A model generated the notes under the pieces. The model did no database searches, was not told where the DNA came from, and was given only the letters and a program-made list of their open reading frames with translations. The position numbers and the translations under genes were made by a program. A stretch of DNA of 64,000 nt, from the NCBI GenBank assembly GCA_965277595.1, contig CBDIDH010000002.1, positions 3,658,001 through 3,722,000 of the forward strand. The letters are read 5' to 3'. The number at the start of each line of letters is the position of its first letter. The first letter of the stretch is position 1. This DNA is from CBDIDH01 sp965277595 (GTDB lineage Bacteria; Planctomycetota; Planctomycetia; Isosphaerales; Isosphaeraceae). This document shows, piece after piece, positions 51,556 to 61,047 of the stretch.

Positions 51556-53940
51556 ATGGTCAGGTCGATCCGTCCGGCCCTTCTCGGCCTGACTTGCCTT
51601 CTCGGCGTGACCCCGTCGACTCGCGCCGCGGAACCCGATCCAAAGGCCGCCGCCAGTCCGGCATCCAAGCCCGCGGTCACCGCCGCGCCCAAAGCGGAAC
51701 GACCGCCCTATTTCTCCGTCCCCGGCGAGGACCCACCCCAGCCCTTCGTTCCGGCCCGGCCCAGGACGGTTGAAGATCGCCAACGCGTCGAGGCAATCAC
51801 CGAATTCAGCGTCGCCCGCGCTCTGGAAGACAAACGCGCCTGGGCTGAAGCCATCACGCTTCTCGAAGAGGCCCTCAAGCTCGACCCCGACTCGGTCACC
51901 ATCCTCCGCAGATTGAGCCGACTCTGTTTCGTGCTCGGCCGGACTGATCCGGGCATCAAATACTGCAAGCGCGTGCTCGACGTTGATCCTGGCGATACCG
52001 ATACAATTAGTCGGCTCGTCAGTTACTACAATCGGCGCAATGATCCGGCCGGCGCTGAATCGGTTCTGGAAGACGTTCTCGCCAACCCCCGGCTCGACAA
52101 GGCCGCGGCCGGTCGCCTCGTTGCCGAGTTCGAGCTGGGCAAGCTCTACGCGGGCAAGCTCAAGCAGGTTGACAAGGCCGCCGACGCCTTTGCCCGGGTT
52201 GTTGACGCCCTCGATGAAAAGGCCGCGAACAAGCTCTCTCAGGCCGATCAGCGGCGGATTCTCGGTGGCGACGAGGCCGCGGCCTATCAGGAATTTGGCC
52301 TCGCCTTCCTCGAAGCCAAGCGCTACGACCTCGCCGTCAAGGCATTCGAGCGCGGCCTTGATTACGAGCCCGACGACCCTCAGCTTCCGCTCTACCTTTC
52401 GCGGACTCTCCTGAAGGTCAACAAGGGAGAGGAAGCCCTCGCCCAGGTCGAGCGCTTCCTCAAGCGGCAACCTCACGAACTCGAAGGCTACGAACTTCTC
52501 GCCGAAGTCCTCAACGCCCTCAAGCGATCCGACGAGATCACGCCCCGGCTCGAAAAGGCGGCCCAGGTCGATTCCAAGAACATCGCTCTCCAGTACGCCC
52601 TTGCGGATCGCTACCGCGAAGTCGGCCAGGTGGACCGGGCCGAGGCTCTTTACAAGACCTTGCTCGCCGCGCAGCCCAGCACTCAGGGTTATGGCGCTCT
52701 CGCCGCCTCGCTCTTGAAGCGGAAAAAGGCCGACGACCTCCTCAAGGTCATCAACGAGGCGATCACCCGCCCTGGCGGCTTTGAATCCGTCAAGGAATCG
52801 ATCGACGGCATCGTCGCCGATCCCGAGATGGCCGACCGCGTTCTCGACGCTGGCCTCAAGATGGTCTCGGCCGAACCACCGACGCTCGACCGCGCAGGGA
52901 TCTCGGTCCTCGCGTACGTCGCCAACCGCTCCGGAAAGCTTGAAAAACTGCTGCCGATCCAGCAAGAAGTCCTCAAGGACAACCCGAGCCCGACCACCTA
53001 CAAGGAGCTTCTCACGCTTCAGGATTCCCTGAAAAAATTCGGCGACGCGGTCCAGACGTTCGAAGAGATGCTCAAGAAGTATCCCGAGGAACGAAACGCC
53101 CGGCTCGTCGCTCAACTCGCCCAGTCGTACCGCCTGGCGGACAAACCCGATGAAGCCGTCCGACTCGCCCGCGAGGCGATCCAGCTTGACCAGAACGACT
53201 CGGATGTCCGCCGGGTCGCCGCGGTCGTCCTCAGCCAGTCGGGCAAGGTCGATGAGGCGGTTGACCTGCTCAAGGCCGCCGCCAAGAAAGACCCCGCGAA
53301 CCCCGAGCCGAGCCTGGTCCTCGGCAGCCTCCTTTCCACGGCCGGACGCAACGAAGAGGCGATCACGACCCTCAAGGACGTCCTGGAAAAGTTCCCGAAC
53401 GACGAGAAGGTTGTTCGCCTGGTCCGCCAGACGCTCTCGATCGCCTATGTCAACATGGGTGATTACGCCAAGGGCGAGGCCGAACTGGAAACCCTGCTCG
53501 AAGCCAGCCCCGACGACCCCGGCGTGAACAACGACCTCGGCTACCTCTACTCCGAACAGGGGAAGAACCTCGAAAAGGCCGAGGCGATGATTCGCAAGGC
53601 ACTCGCCGAGGAACCCGACAACAACGCCTATCTCGATAGCCTCGGCTGGGTTCTCTTCAAGCGCGGCAAGGCCAGGGAAGCCCTCGACCCGTTGGAAAAG
53701 GCCGTCAAGGGACTTTCCGAGAACCCCGGCAGTGGTGACGCCACGATCTTCGAGCACCTTGGCGACGTTTACTTCCAGCTTCAGGAGAATGCCCGAGCCC
53801 GAGCCGCCTGGAAGACCGCCGAGAAGGCCGCGACCAAGGCCACGCCTCCCGATAAACGCCTCCCGGAGATCCGCAAGAAGCTCGAATCGCTCGACAAGCT
53901 CTGTCACGTCATCAAGGAATCCACAGGCGCCACGCCTTGA
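51556..53940 (+). CDS. Secreted or periplasmic TPR-repeat protein
   Basis: A 794-residue protein with a signal peptide (RPALLGLTCLLGVTPSTRA) and many tetratricopeptide repeats, for example AWAEAITLLEEALKLDPDSV, RYDLAVKAFERGLDYEPDDP, QVDRAEALYKTLLAAQPST, KPDEAVRLAREAIQLDQNDS, GRNEEAITTLKDVLEKFPND and NLEKAEAMIRKALAEEPDNN. TPR arrays scaffold protein complexes; this one probably acts in the periplasm. Start ATG 51556 has AAGGAG ahead. The opposite strand carries a long open frame that is a compositional shadow. Confidence 0.9.
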   Translation: MVRSIRPALLGLTCLLGVTPSTRAAEPDPKAAASPASKPAVTAAPKAERPPYFSVPGEDPPQPFVPARPRTVEDRQRVEAITEFSVARALEDKRAWAEAITLLEEALKLDPDSVTILRRLSRLCFVLGRTDPGIKYCKRVLDVDPGDTDTISRLVSYYNRRNDPAGAESVLEDVLANPRLDKAAAGRLVAEFELGKLYAGKLKQVDKAADAFARVVDALDEKAANKLSQADQRRILGGDEAAAYQEFGLAFLEAKRYDLAVKAFERGLDYEPDDPQLPLYLSRTLLKVNKGEEALAQVERFLKRQPHELEGYELLAEVLNALKRSDEITPRLEKAAQVDSKNIALQYALADRYREVGQVDRAEALYKTLLAAQPSTQGYGALAASLLKRKKADDLLKVINEAITRPGGFESVKESIDGIVADPEMADRVLDAGLKMVSAEPPTLDRAGISVLAYVANRSGKLEKLLPIQQEVLKDNPSPTTYKELLTLQDSLKKFGDAVQTFEEMLKKYPEERNARLVAQLAQSYRLADKPDEAVRLAREAIQLDQNDSDVRRVAAVVLSQSGKVDEAVDLLKAAAKKDPANPEPSLVLGSLLSTAGRNEEAITTLKDVLEKFPNDEKVVRLVRQTLSIAYVNMGDYAKGEAELETLLEASPDDPGVNNDLGYLYSEQGKNLEKAEAMIRKALAEEPDNNAYLDSLGWVLFKRGKAREALDPLEKAVKGLSENPGSGDATIFEHLGDVYFQLQENARARAAWKTAEKAATKATPPDKRLPEIRKKLESLDKLCHVIKESTGATP

Positions 53941-54059
53941 TGTGACCAACTGAACATAAGTTTCCGAATTTAACCCGACTCGTTTACCCTTTCGGCGCGG
54001 CGAATCGCTCGCCAGGGGGATCACGCGAGCCCGAAGTTTCGCAGGAGTTGAGAGGACCA

Positions 54060-54797
54060 ATGGCAGGGCATTCCCACTCAGCCAACATCGCCCATCGCAA
54101 GGGGACCGTCGACGCCAAGCGCGGCAAGCTTTTCACCAAGCTCTGCCGGGCGATCCAGGTTGCCGCCAAGAATGGCGGCGGCGACCCCGACATGAACCTC
54201 AAGCTGCGCTACGCGATCGACAAGGCTCGTTCCTATAGCTGCCCCAAGGACAACATCGATCGGTCCATCAAAAAAGGGACCGGCGAACTCGGCGCGGATA
54301 GCTATGAGGAAATCGTTTACGAAGGCTACGGCCCCGGCGGTGTCGCCGTTCTCTGTGAGGTTCTGACGGACAACCGCAACCGGACCGCCGGTGAGCTTCG
54401 CAAGGCCTTTGAGGTCAGCGGCGGCAACCTCGGCGCCACCGGCTGCGTCAGCTACCTCTTCAATTTCAAGGGGCTTTTTCTCGTCGACGCGAAGACCATC
54501 GAGGAAGATCGCCTCATGGAAGTCGCGCTCGAATCGGGGGCTGACGACGTCCAGTTGCTCGACGGCTACTGGGAAGTCACCTGCGACCCCAAGGTCTTTG
54601 AGTCGGTCCGCAAGGCCCTTGACTCGAACAAGGTCGCGACCGAGTCGGCCGAGACGAGTTATATCCCGACGACCACTGTCGACCTCGACGTCGACAACGG
54701 CAAGAAGATGGCCAAGCTCCGCGATATTCTCGAAGAAAACGACGACGTTCAGAACGTTTACGCGAACGACAACATCCCCGACGCGGCCCTGGCCTGA
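54060..54797 (+). CDS. YebC/PmpR-family protein
   Basis: A 245-residue YebC-family protein. MAGHSHSANIAHRKGTVDAK is the diagnostic start (AGHSKWxNIxHRK), followed by RYAIDKARSYSCPKDNIDRS, YEGYGPGGVAVLCEVLTDNR and NRTAGELRKAFEVSGGNLG. Members act as transcriptional regulators or as factors rescuing ribosomes at proline stretches. ATG 54060 has GAGAGGACC upstream. dapL follows after 17 bases on the same strand. Confidence 0.95.
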   Translation: MAGHSHSANIAHRKGTVDAKRGKLFTKLCRAIQVAAKNGGGDPDMNLKLRYAIDKARSYSCPKDNIDRSIKKGTGELGADSYEEIVYEGYGPGGVAVLCEVLTDNRNRTAGELRKAFEVSGGNLGATGCVSYLFNFKGLFLVDAKTIEEDRLMEVALESGADDVQLLDGYWEVTCDPKVFESVRKALDSNKVATESAETSYIPTTTVDLDVDNGKKMAKLRDILEENDDVQNVYANDNIPDAALA

Positions 54798-54814
54798 CCC
54801 CTTTCTCAGGACGA

Positions 54815-55990
54815 ATGATGTCGACCACCCCCTTTGTCAAGGCCGAGCGGCTCCAGAAGCTGCCTCCGTACCTCTTCGCCGAGATCGACCGCAAGAAGAA
54901 GGCCGCCCTCGCCGCCGGTCGCGACGTGATCAACCTTGGCGTCGGCGATCCCGACCGCCCCACGCCCCCGGCGATCGTCAAGAGCCTTCAGCACCACGTT
55001 GAAAATCCCGCCTTTCACCAGTACGCCCTCGACCAGGGCGCGCCCGAACTCCGGCAGTCCATCGCCTCCTTCTGCCAGAGGCGTTACGGCCTTGATCTTG
55101 ATCCGGCGACCGAGATTCTCCCGCTGATCGGTTCGAAGGAAGGAATCGCCCACTTCCCTCTCGCCGTGCTCAACCCCGGCGACATCGCCCTGGTGCCCGA
55201 CCCCTGCTACCCGGTTTATCGCAGTAGCAGCATGTTCGCCGGCGCCGATATCTACACGATGCCGCTCGAACCCGCTCACGGCTTCCTTCCCGACCTCGAC
55301 GCCATCCCCGCCGACGTTTACAAGCGCGCCCGCCTTCTCTTTCTCAACTATCCCAATAATCCCACGGGCGGGACCGCCGACCTCGCCTTCTTCAAGAAGG
55401 TCGTTGATCTGGCGAAGACGCATAATCTCGTGATCGCGCAAGATGCCGCCTACAACGAGATGTATTACGACACGCCCGCGCCCAGCCTCTTGCAGGTCCC
55501 CGGCGCCAAGGATGTGGCGATCGAGTTCCACAGCCTTTCCAAGACCTTCAACATGACCGGCTGGCGCGTCGGCTTCGCGATCGGCGGCGCTCCGCTCATC
55601 GCGGCGCTCGCGCAGGTGAAGGCCAACACCGATTCCGGCATCTTCACCGCCATTCAACACGCCGCCAAGGCCGCTCTCGACGGTTACAACGACCTCACCC
55701 CGCCCATTCGCTCTCTGTATAAGGAGCGCAGAGACGCTTTCATCTCGGGCCTGAAAACGATCGGCTGGGAAGTTCCGACCCCACGCGCGACCTTCTACGT
55801 CTGGATTCCTTGCCCGAAGGGTTACACATCCACCGACCTCTGTTCCCGCCTTCTCGACGAGGCCGACGTGGTGACGACCCCCGGCCTCGGCTTCGGCCGG
55901 ACCGCCGACGGCTTCATCCGCGCTGCCTTGACGGTCGAAACCCCTCGACTTGTCGAAGCCCTCGACCGGATCGGCAAACTCAAGCTCTGA
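54815..55990 (+). CDS. dapL: LL-diaminopimelate aminotransferase
   Basis: A 391-residue fold-type I PLP enzyme. RLQKLPPYLFAEIDRKKKAA and INLGVGDPDRPTPPAIV are the DapL opening; LNYPNNPTGG contacts the cofactor, and the PLP lysine is in EFHSLSKTFNMTGWRVGFA. DapL converts tetrahydrodipicolinate directly to LL-diaminopimelate in lysine and peptidoglycan precursor synthesis, a route known in planctomycetes and chlamydiae. ATG 54815 or 54818. The frame ends two bases before folK. Confidence 0.92.
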   Translation: MMSTTPFVKAERLQKLPPYLFAEIDRKKKAALAAGRDVINLGVGDPDRPTPPAIVKSLQHHVENPAFHQYALDQGAPELRQSIASFCQRRYGLDLDPATEILPLIGSKEGIAHFPLAVLNPGDIALVPDPCYPVYRSSSMFAGADIYTMPLEPAHGFLPDLDAIPADVYKRARLLFLNYPNNPTGGTADLAFFKKVVDLAKTHNLVIAQDAAYNEMYYDTPAPSLLQVPGAKDVAIEFHSLSKTFNMTGWRVGFAIGGAPLIAALAQVKANTDSGIFTAIQHAAKAALDGYNDLTPPIRSLYKERRDAFISGLKTIGWEVPTPRATFYVWIPCPKGYTSTDLCSRLLDEADVVTTPGLGFGRTADGFIRAALTVETPRLVEALDRIGKLKL

Positions 55991-55992
55991 GC

Positions 55993-56790
55993 GTGATCCC
56001 TTTGGTCAGCCTTGCCTGGATCGGACTCGGCGGCAACCTCGGCGACCGCGAGGCCCGGCTCGACGCCGCGGTCGCCGCTCTTGACGCGACCCACGGCGTC
56101 TCGGTCCGGGCCGTCAGTTCCTATCACGAAACCGCGCCCGTGGGAGGTCCGTCCGGCCAGGGCGCCTTTCTCAATGCCGCGGCGTCTGTTGAGACCACCC
56201 TCGACCCCGAACCGCTCCTTGACCGTCTTCAGGCGATCGAAACGCAGAGCGGTCGCGTTCGCAAAGCCCGATGGGACGAGCGAACGCTCGACCTCGACCT
56301 GCTGCTCTTTGACGACGCCGTCTTCGCGACGCCTCGTCTGGAGATTCCCCATCCGCGCATGCTCGTCCGTCGATTCGTCCTGGCCCCGCTCGCCGAGATC
56401 GCGCCTGATCTCATCGAGCCGACGACGCATCAGACCATCTCCGCGCTTCTCGCCAACCTCGATCGCCGGCCGACGCGTCTGGTGATCGCGCTCGATCGTG
56501 ATGACCTTCAAGAAATCCAACGCCAGGTGATCGCCGGTCTCGGCAAGGACGACGTCTCCAACCATGCGGACTGGATCGTGACGGCCCACAAAACCAGGCC
56601 GCCCGATCTTGCCTTTGCCTCGAACGATCCAAACCGCGTTTCCGATCCCGAGCCGACCTTTCTCGTGCTCGATCATCGCCCCGAACGAGCGAACCATTCC
56701 CGCGCTCCGATGATCCGTCCCGAGAATGACGCCCCCGCCGCGATCGTCGCCGAGATTCTCGCCGCTTGCCGGGCGACCCGTTCCGCGTGA
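55993..56790 (+). CDS. folK: HPPK (6-hydroxymethyl-dihydropterin pyrophosphokinase) with C-terminal extension
   Basis: A 265-residue protein. Residues 1-~155 are a FolK domain: AWIGLGGNLGDREARLDAAV, SSYHETAPVGGPSGQGAFLN, KARWDERTLDLDLLLFDDAV and IPHPRMLVRRFVLAPLAEIA, with the metal-binding DLDLL. FolK pyrophosphorylates hydroxymethyl-dihydropterin for folate synthesis. The remaining ~110 residues (VIALDRDDLQEIQRQVIAGL, FLVLDHRPERANHSRAPMIR) are not part of FolK and I do not recognise them. Start GTG 55993 lies two bases after the dapL stop. Confidence 0.9.
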   Translation: MIPLVSLAWIGLGGNLGDREARLDAAVAALDATHGVSVRAVSSYHETAPVGGPSGQGAFLNAAASVETTLDPEPLLDRLQAIETQSGRVRKARWDERTLDLDLLLFDDAVFATPRLEIPHPRMLVRRFVLAPLAEIAPDLIEPTTHQTISALLANLDRRPTRLVIALDRDDLQEIQRQVIAGLGKDDVSNHADWIVTAHKTRPPDLAFASNDPNRVSDPEPTFLVLDHRPERANHSRAPMIRPENDAPAAIVAEILAACRATRSA

Positions 56791-56963
56791 CCGAACCGAC
56801 GGAAACAACATGACATGCTCTCGAACGAGCCAGACCGCGCCACGACTGTCGATGTTGAGTCAAACCCTTTCGTAATCCTCAAAGAGATGCCTGTCAGGAC
56901 CAGCGGCGCGGCTCTATAATTCCTTGATCCAATCTCGCGGGGCAGGTTCGAGGCGAAACGACG

Positions 56964-57461
56964 ATGGCCAAGAGCGGGTCGAAGAAGGGGAAAGACAAGG
57001 CCGACGAGTCGTCCTTCAAGATCGTCGCGCGGAACCGACGCGCCCGGTTTGAATATGACCTGCTTGACTCCGTTGAGGCGGGAATCGTCTTGCAAGGAAC
57101 CGAGGTCAAGAGCCTTCGGGCCGGCAAGGCGAGCCTTGAAGAGTCGTACGCGGGGATCGACAATGGCGAGGTCTGGCTTTACGGTTGCGATATCCCGGAG
57201 TATCTTCAGGCCAACCGGATGAATCACAAACCCAAGCGCCCTCGCAAGTTGCTCTTGCACCGCGGTGAGATTGACAAGCTCATCGCCAAGGCGTCCGAGA
57301 AGGGCCTGACGCTCATCCCGCTCAAGATTTACTTCAAGAACGGCATGGCCAAGGTTGACCTCTGCGTCGCCCGGGGCCGGAAGACCTACGATAAGCGCGA
57401 AGTCCTCAAGAACAAGGACGCCAAGCGCGACATGGACCGAGCTATCCGCGGCCGGGGTTGA
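56964..57461 (+). CDS. smpB: SsrA-binding protein SmpB
   Basis: A 165-residue SmpB with the OB-fold signatures NRRARFEYDLLDSVEAGIVL, GTEVKSLRAGKASLEESYAG, EYLQANRMNHKPKRPRKLLL and VDLCVARGRKTYDKREVLKN. The C-terminal tail DAKRDMDRAIRGRG is the helix that enters the ribosome. SmpB delivers tmRNA to stalled ribosomes. The first ~18 residues are a Lys-rich extension. ATG 56964. No tmRNA gene was seen nearby. Confidence 0.96.
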   Translation: MAKSGSKKGKDKADESSFKIVARNRRARFEYDLLDSVEAGIVLQGTEVKSLRAGKASLEESYAGIDNGEVWLYGCDIPEYLQANRMNHKPKRPRKLLLHRGEIDKLIAKASEKGLTLIPLKIYFKNGMAKVDLCVARGRKTYDKREVLKNKDAKRDMDRAIRGRG

Positions 57462-58121
57462 TCAGGTCTCCGCCCACCCTTCCTCGCCGACCATGCGGAC
57501 GAACCGACACGGCAGCACCGATCGACTCCTCGGCCTTCCCTTGTCCTTGCAAACCACCGTCAAGGTCTGGCCGTCGTCGCCACCGAGCGGAAGGACCAGC
57601 AATCCCCCCTCGTCAAGCTGCTGAAACAGCGAGATCGGAAAAATCGGCGCGGCGGCCGTCACCAAAATGCGGTCGAAAGGCGCCTCGTCGGGCCAGCCGA
57701 GCGAACCGTCTCCGGTCCGGTAGCGGACGTTCGTCAGGCCAAGGCCGTCAAGCCGGCCACGCGCCCGGAGCGAGAGAGTCGCCAGGCGTTCGACCGTGAA
57801 GACCTCGGCGGCGAGGTCGGCGAGAAGGGCCGTCTGGTAACCGCTCCCCGTGCCGATTTCGAGAACACGCTCCAACCCCGTAAGGTTCAACTCGACCGTC
57901 ATCACGGCGACAATATACGGCTGGCTGATCGTCTGCTCCAGGCCGATCGGCACGGCGCGGTCGGCCTCGGCGAGCGGACGCTGTTCGGGAGGCATGAACC
58001 AGGCCCGCGAAACTTTTCCGAGCGCCGCGAGGACGCGAGCGTCGCGAATCCCTCGGTCGCGCATCTGCCGGACGATCGCCGCGCCCGGCCCTGAATCCGG
58101 AAAAGGTTCAGGCATGGCCAT
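57462..58121 (-). CDS. pcm: Protein-L-isoaspartate O-methyltransferase
   Basis: A 219-residue class I methyltransferase. IRDARVLAALGKVSRAWFMP is the family's N-terminal part; PIGLEQTISQPYIVAVMTVE is the Pcm signature; VLEIGTGSGYQTALLADLA is motif I for S-adenosylmethionine. DRILVTAAAP and LVLPLGGDDGQTLTVV follow. It repairs isoaspartyl residues in aged proteins. Start ATG 58121 (or 58115) overlaps the end of recJ, so the two are cotranscribed. Confidence 0.94.
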   Translation of the reverse strand: MAMPEPFPDSGPGAAIVRQMRDRGIRDARVLAALGKVSRAWFMPPEQRPLAEADRAVPIGLEQTISQPYIVAVMTVELNLTGLERVLEIGTGSGYQTALLADLAAEVFTVERLATLSLRARGRLDGLGLTNVRYRTGDGSLGWPDEAPFDRILVTAAAPIFPISLFQQLDEGGLLVLPLGGDDGQTLTVVCKDKGRPRSRSVLPCRFVRMVGEEGWAET

Positions 58122-59868
58122 CCTCCCCGTTCCGCTCGATCCGTAAATCCTTCAGTTCCAGCTGAATCTGACGATGCCCGTTCCATTCGTTGATCGACGG
58201 GTGAAAGGCAATCGACACAAGTTCTCCGCCGGTCAGCCCTTTGAGTCGTTCGGCGAATCCCCAGGCGATCGCCTTGACGACAACGTTTCCCTGAACAAAC
58301 TTGATCTGAACGTGCGTCTTGCGGTCGCCGACGATTCTGGGTTCGCCCAGAACGCGGACCCGGTTCGCCACGAGCATCGGCCGGGGGTTGCCGATCCCGA
58401 ACGGCTCCAGACTCTCGACCTCTTCGACTGCCTTGAGCGTGAGCATGCCTAGCATCACCTCGGCGTCGATCGTAAGGACTTTTTCCTTTTGCTCGACCGA
58501 GAGAGCGCCCCGGCAGTGGTGATCGAACAACTCCGCGAAGGCGGGAAAATGAGCGCCGGGCAACTTCAAGCCGGCGGCGGCCGAGTGACCGCCGAATGCC
58601 GTTAAACCCTGTGAGCACGCCTTGAGGGCTTCATAAAGATTGAAGCCCGAGATCGAACGCGCGGACCCCTGACCGTGCGAGTCGCCGAGCGCGACAACAA
58701 CCGCCGGGCGATGATACGTCTCGGCAAGGCGGCTCGCGACGATCCCGATCACGCCGGCGTGCCAGCCGGGTCGGCCGACGACGAAGGCCCCGCGATCGCC
58801 GATCTCGCCCGCGGCGCGGATCATCTCGTGGGCCTCGCGGACGATCGTCTGTTCGACTTCCTGGCGTTGGCTGTTGCAGCGGTCCAGGTCGGCGGCGATC
58901 TCGCGGGCGACGACGGTCTCGTCGGTCGTCAGCATGGCGACGGCCTGCATCGCCCGTTCCAGCCTGCCAGCCGCGTTGATTCGGGGTCCGAGGTTAAATC
59001 CAACGGTCCCCGCCGTCAGCTTCTTTTTGTTGAGGACACCCGAGACCTCCATCAAGGCACGAAGGCCGACCGTCGGCGAGGCGTCGATTCCGGCGAGGCC
59101 GTGGCGGACGAGAATCCGATTCTCGCCGACGATCGGCACCACGTCGGCGACGGTCGCGAGCGCGACCAGGCCGAGCGACTGGACGAGGAAATCGCGAAGA
59201 TGCGGCGACGCTTTTTTGCCGTCGCCAAACCCCTTGCAGACCTGCCAGGCAAGCTTGAAAGCCACCCCCGCGCCGCAGAGGTCGGGACAGGGATAGGGCG
59301 TGCCGTTGACCCTCGGATGCACGATCGCGGCGGCCTCGGGAAGCAGGTCGCCAGGCGTGTGGTGATCGGTCACGATGAATTCGAGGCCAAGTTCCCGCGC
59401 TAATCGGGCCTCGGCCAAGGCCGTGATTCCGCAATCGACCGTGACGATCATCTCGGCTTTTGTCTCGCTCGCGAGCTTGCGGAGCGACTCGCCGTTGACG
59501 CCGTACCCCTCTTCGACCCGGTGCGGAATGTAATAGGAAACGTCCTCGGCGCCCGCGAGCCGGAGACAGGCCCAAAGAATGCTCGTCCCGCAGACGCCAT
59601 CGACGTCATAATCGCCGTAAATCACAATCTTGCGGCGGTCGCGCACCGCCCTGACGATCCGCTCGGCCGCATCCGCGGCGCCGGGGAGAAGCTCGGGGTC
59701 GTGAAGCTGGTTAAGTTTCGCCTCGATGAAGGCGCGAGCCTGCGCGGCCTGGGTGATCCCTCGGTTCAGAAGGATCTGAGCCATGAGCGTGGAAACGCCC
59801 GCTTCGCGTCCGAGCGCGGTGGCGAGCGCGGGGTCAAACGGTTTCAGACGCCAGCGTGAGGTTGTCAT
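58108..59868 (-). CDS. recJ: Single-stranded-DNA-specific exonuclease RecJ
   Basis: A 586-residue DHH-family nuclease. VIYGDYDVDGVCGTSILWAC is the first DHH motif, VTVDCGITA and FIVTDHHTPGDLLPEA are the next ones, and the DHHA1 domain with SGFNLYEALKACSQGLTAFG and GGHSAAAG follows; a C-terminal OB fold closes the protein. RecJ digests 5' ends of single-stranded DNA in recombination and repair. ATG 59868 with AAGAGG eight bases upstream is preferred over GTG 59877. The gene overlaps pcm downstream. Confidence 0.95.
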   Translation of the reverse strand: MTTSRWRLKPFDPALATALGREAGVSTLMAQILLNRGITQAAQARAFIEAKLNQLHDPELLPGAADAAERIVRAVRDRRKIVIYGDYDVDGVCGTSILWACLRLAGAEDVSYYIPHRVEEGYGVNGESLRKLASETKAEMIVTVDCGITALAEARLARELGLEFIVTDHHTPGDLLPEAAAIVHPRVNGTPYPCPDLCGAGVAFKLAWQVCKGFGDGKKASPHLRDFLVQSLGLVALATVADVVPIVGENRILVRHGLAGIDASPTVGLRALMEVSGVLNKKKLTAGTVGFNLGPRINAAGRLERAMQAVAMLTTDETVVAREIAADLDRCNSQRQEVEQTIVREAHEMIRAAGEIGDRGAFVVGRPGWHAGVIGIVASRLAETYHRPAVVVALGDSHGQGSARSISGFNLYEALKACSQGLTAFGGHSAAAGLKLPGAHFPAFAELFDHHCRGALSVEQKEKVLTIDAEVMLGMLTLKAVEEVESLEPFGIGNPRPMLVANRVRVLGEPRIVGDRKTHVQIKFVQGNVVVKAIAWGFAERLKGLTGGELVSIAFHPSINEWNGHRQIQLELKDLRIERNGEDGHA

Positions 59869-59934
59869 CGACCGCACCTCTTGCTCTGCAAAACTGTGGG
59901 AATCGGTCGACAGACTCCGATCCGACAGGTCAGG

Positions 59935-60999
59935 TCACGAGAACCAGCCGCGTCGCCAGGCCCAGACGCCGGGAGCCCAGAAGGTGACGATCATGATCAG
60001 GCAGGTCACGGCGAAGAGGCTGTTCTTGGGCCAGTGAAAGGCCAGGTTCAGTGACTCGCCGAAGAAGTTCATTCCGAAGAAGCCGGTCAGGAACGACATC
60101 GGCAGAAACATCACGGTCACGAGAGTCAACATCTTCATGATGTCGTTCGTCCGGTTCGAGACCGCCGAGAGATACGTATCGAGCGCCCCGGAGATCAAAT
60201 CACGGAGCGATTCGTTGAGGTCGAGCACGCGGACGGTGTGATCGTAGACGTCCCGAAAATAGACCCGATGTTCCTCCTTGATCGGGTCGTACGAGTCACG
60301 CGCCAGCCTGTTCAAGATTTCGCGCTCGGGCGCGAGGATGCGATGCAAACGCATCGCCGACCGCTTGACCTTGAAGATGTCTTGAAGGGTCTGAGGCGTC
60401 GGTTTGCCAAAGACCTCTTCCTGGGCGTCGTCAATCTTGTCGTCGAGGTGTTCGAGCGCGGGCAGATACTCGGCAACGGCGAGGTCAAGGAAGTGATAGA
60501 GCAGGTAATCCGGCCCCTTGCACATCCGATTTTCGGGGTCTCGGGCAATGTTCCGGCGATCTTCTTCGAGAAAGTTGAGCGGACAGGTATGATACGTCAC
60601 CAGGTAATTCTTGCCGAGAAAGACGTCCAGTTCGTGAAGCCGGATGAAGTCAGTCTCGGGGTCGAAGTCGATCGAATGAAAGACGATGTAAAGATAGCTC
60701 TCCCAGTCGTCAACCTTGGGGACATGCGTCTCCTTGAGCGCATCTTCGATGGCCAGGGCATGGAAGCCAAAGACATCCTTGAGGATCGCCTCGGCCGCGG
60801 GGTTGTCATTTGACTCGGGATCGTCAATATCAACCCAGACGGTTCCGTTGGCGTCATCGAGCGCATCTTTGAGCCGGTCCAGAGGCCATTCGAGATGGAT
60901 TTTCCCGGCCGAGTCACGGAAGACGATCCGGACGCGAACCTTCGCCGGATCGTGGTCGGAGGCGGGCGTTTTCGGTTTCTCGGCCTCGATCACGGACAT
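59935..60999 (-). CDS. corA: CorA magnesium/cobalt transporter
   Basis: A 354-residue CorA. The cytoplasmic domain has WVDIDDPESNDNPAAEAILK, FGFHALAIEDALKETHVPKV and YLVTYHTCPLNFLEEDRR; two C-terminal membrane helices flank the FGMN signature (SFLTGFFGMNFFGES). It forms a pentameric Mg2+ channel in the inner membrane. ATG 60999. It lies upstream of recJ on the same strand by 67 bases, and downstream of a lipoprotein gene. Confidence 0.95.
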   Translation of the reverse strand: MSVIEAEKPKTPASDHDPAKVRVRIVFRDSAGKIHLEWPLDRLKDALDDANGTVWVDIDDPESNDNPAAEAILKDVFGFHALAIEDALKETHVPKVDDWESYLYIVFHSIDFDPETDFIRLHELDVFLGKNYLVTYHTCPLNFLEEDRRNIARDPENRMCKGPDYLLYHFLDLAVAEYLPALEHLDDKIDDAQEEVFGKPTPQTLQDIFKVKRSAMRLHRILAPEREILNRLARDSYDPIKEEHRVYFRDVYDHTVRVLDLNESLRDLISGALDTYLSAVSNRTNDIMKMLTLVTVMFLPMSFLTGFFGMNFFGESLNLAFHWPKNSLFAVTCLIMIVTFWAPGVWAWRRGWFS

Positions 61000-61047
61000 C
61001 GCGAATCGCCTCCGGCTTGTTCCGCCCCTGACAATCCTTCGGCTTGT

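Noticed and set aside
51415..54060. Open frame of 881 codons on the minus strand
   Set aside because: It lies antisense to the TPR protein gene along its whole length, shows no protein family features, and arises from the GC-rich codon pattern of the real gene.
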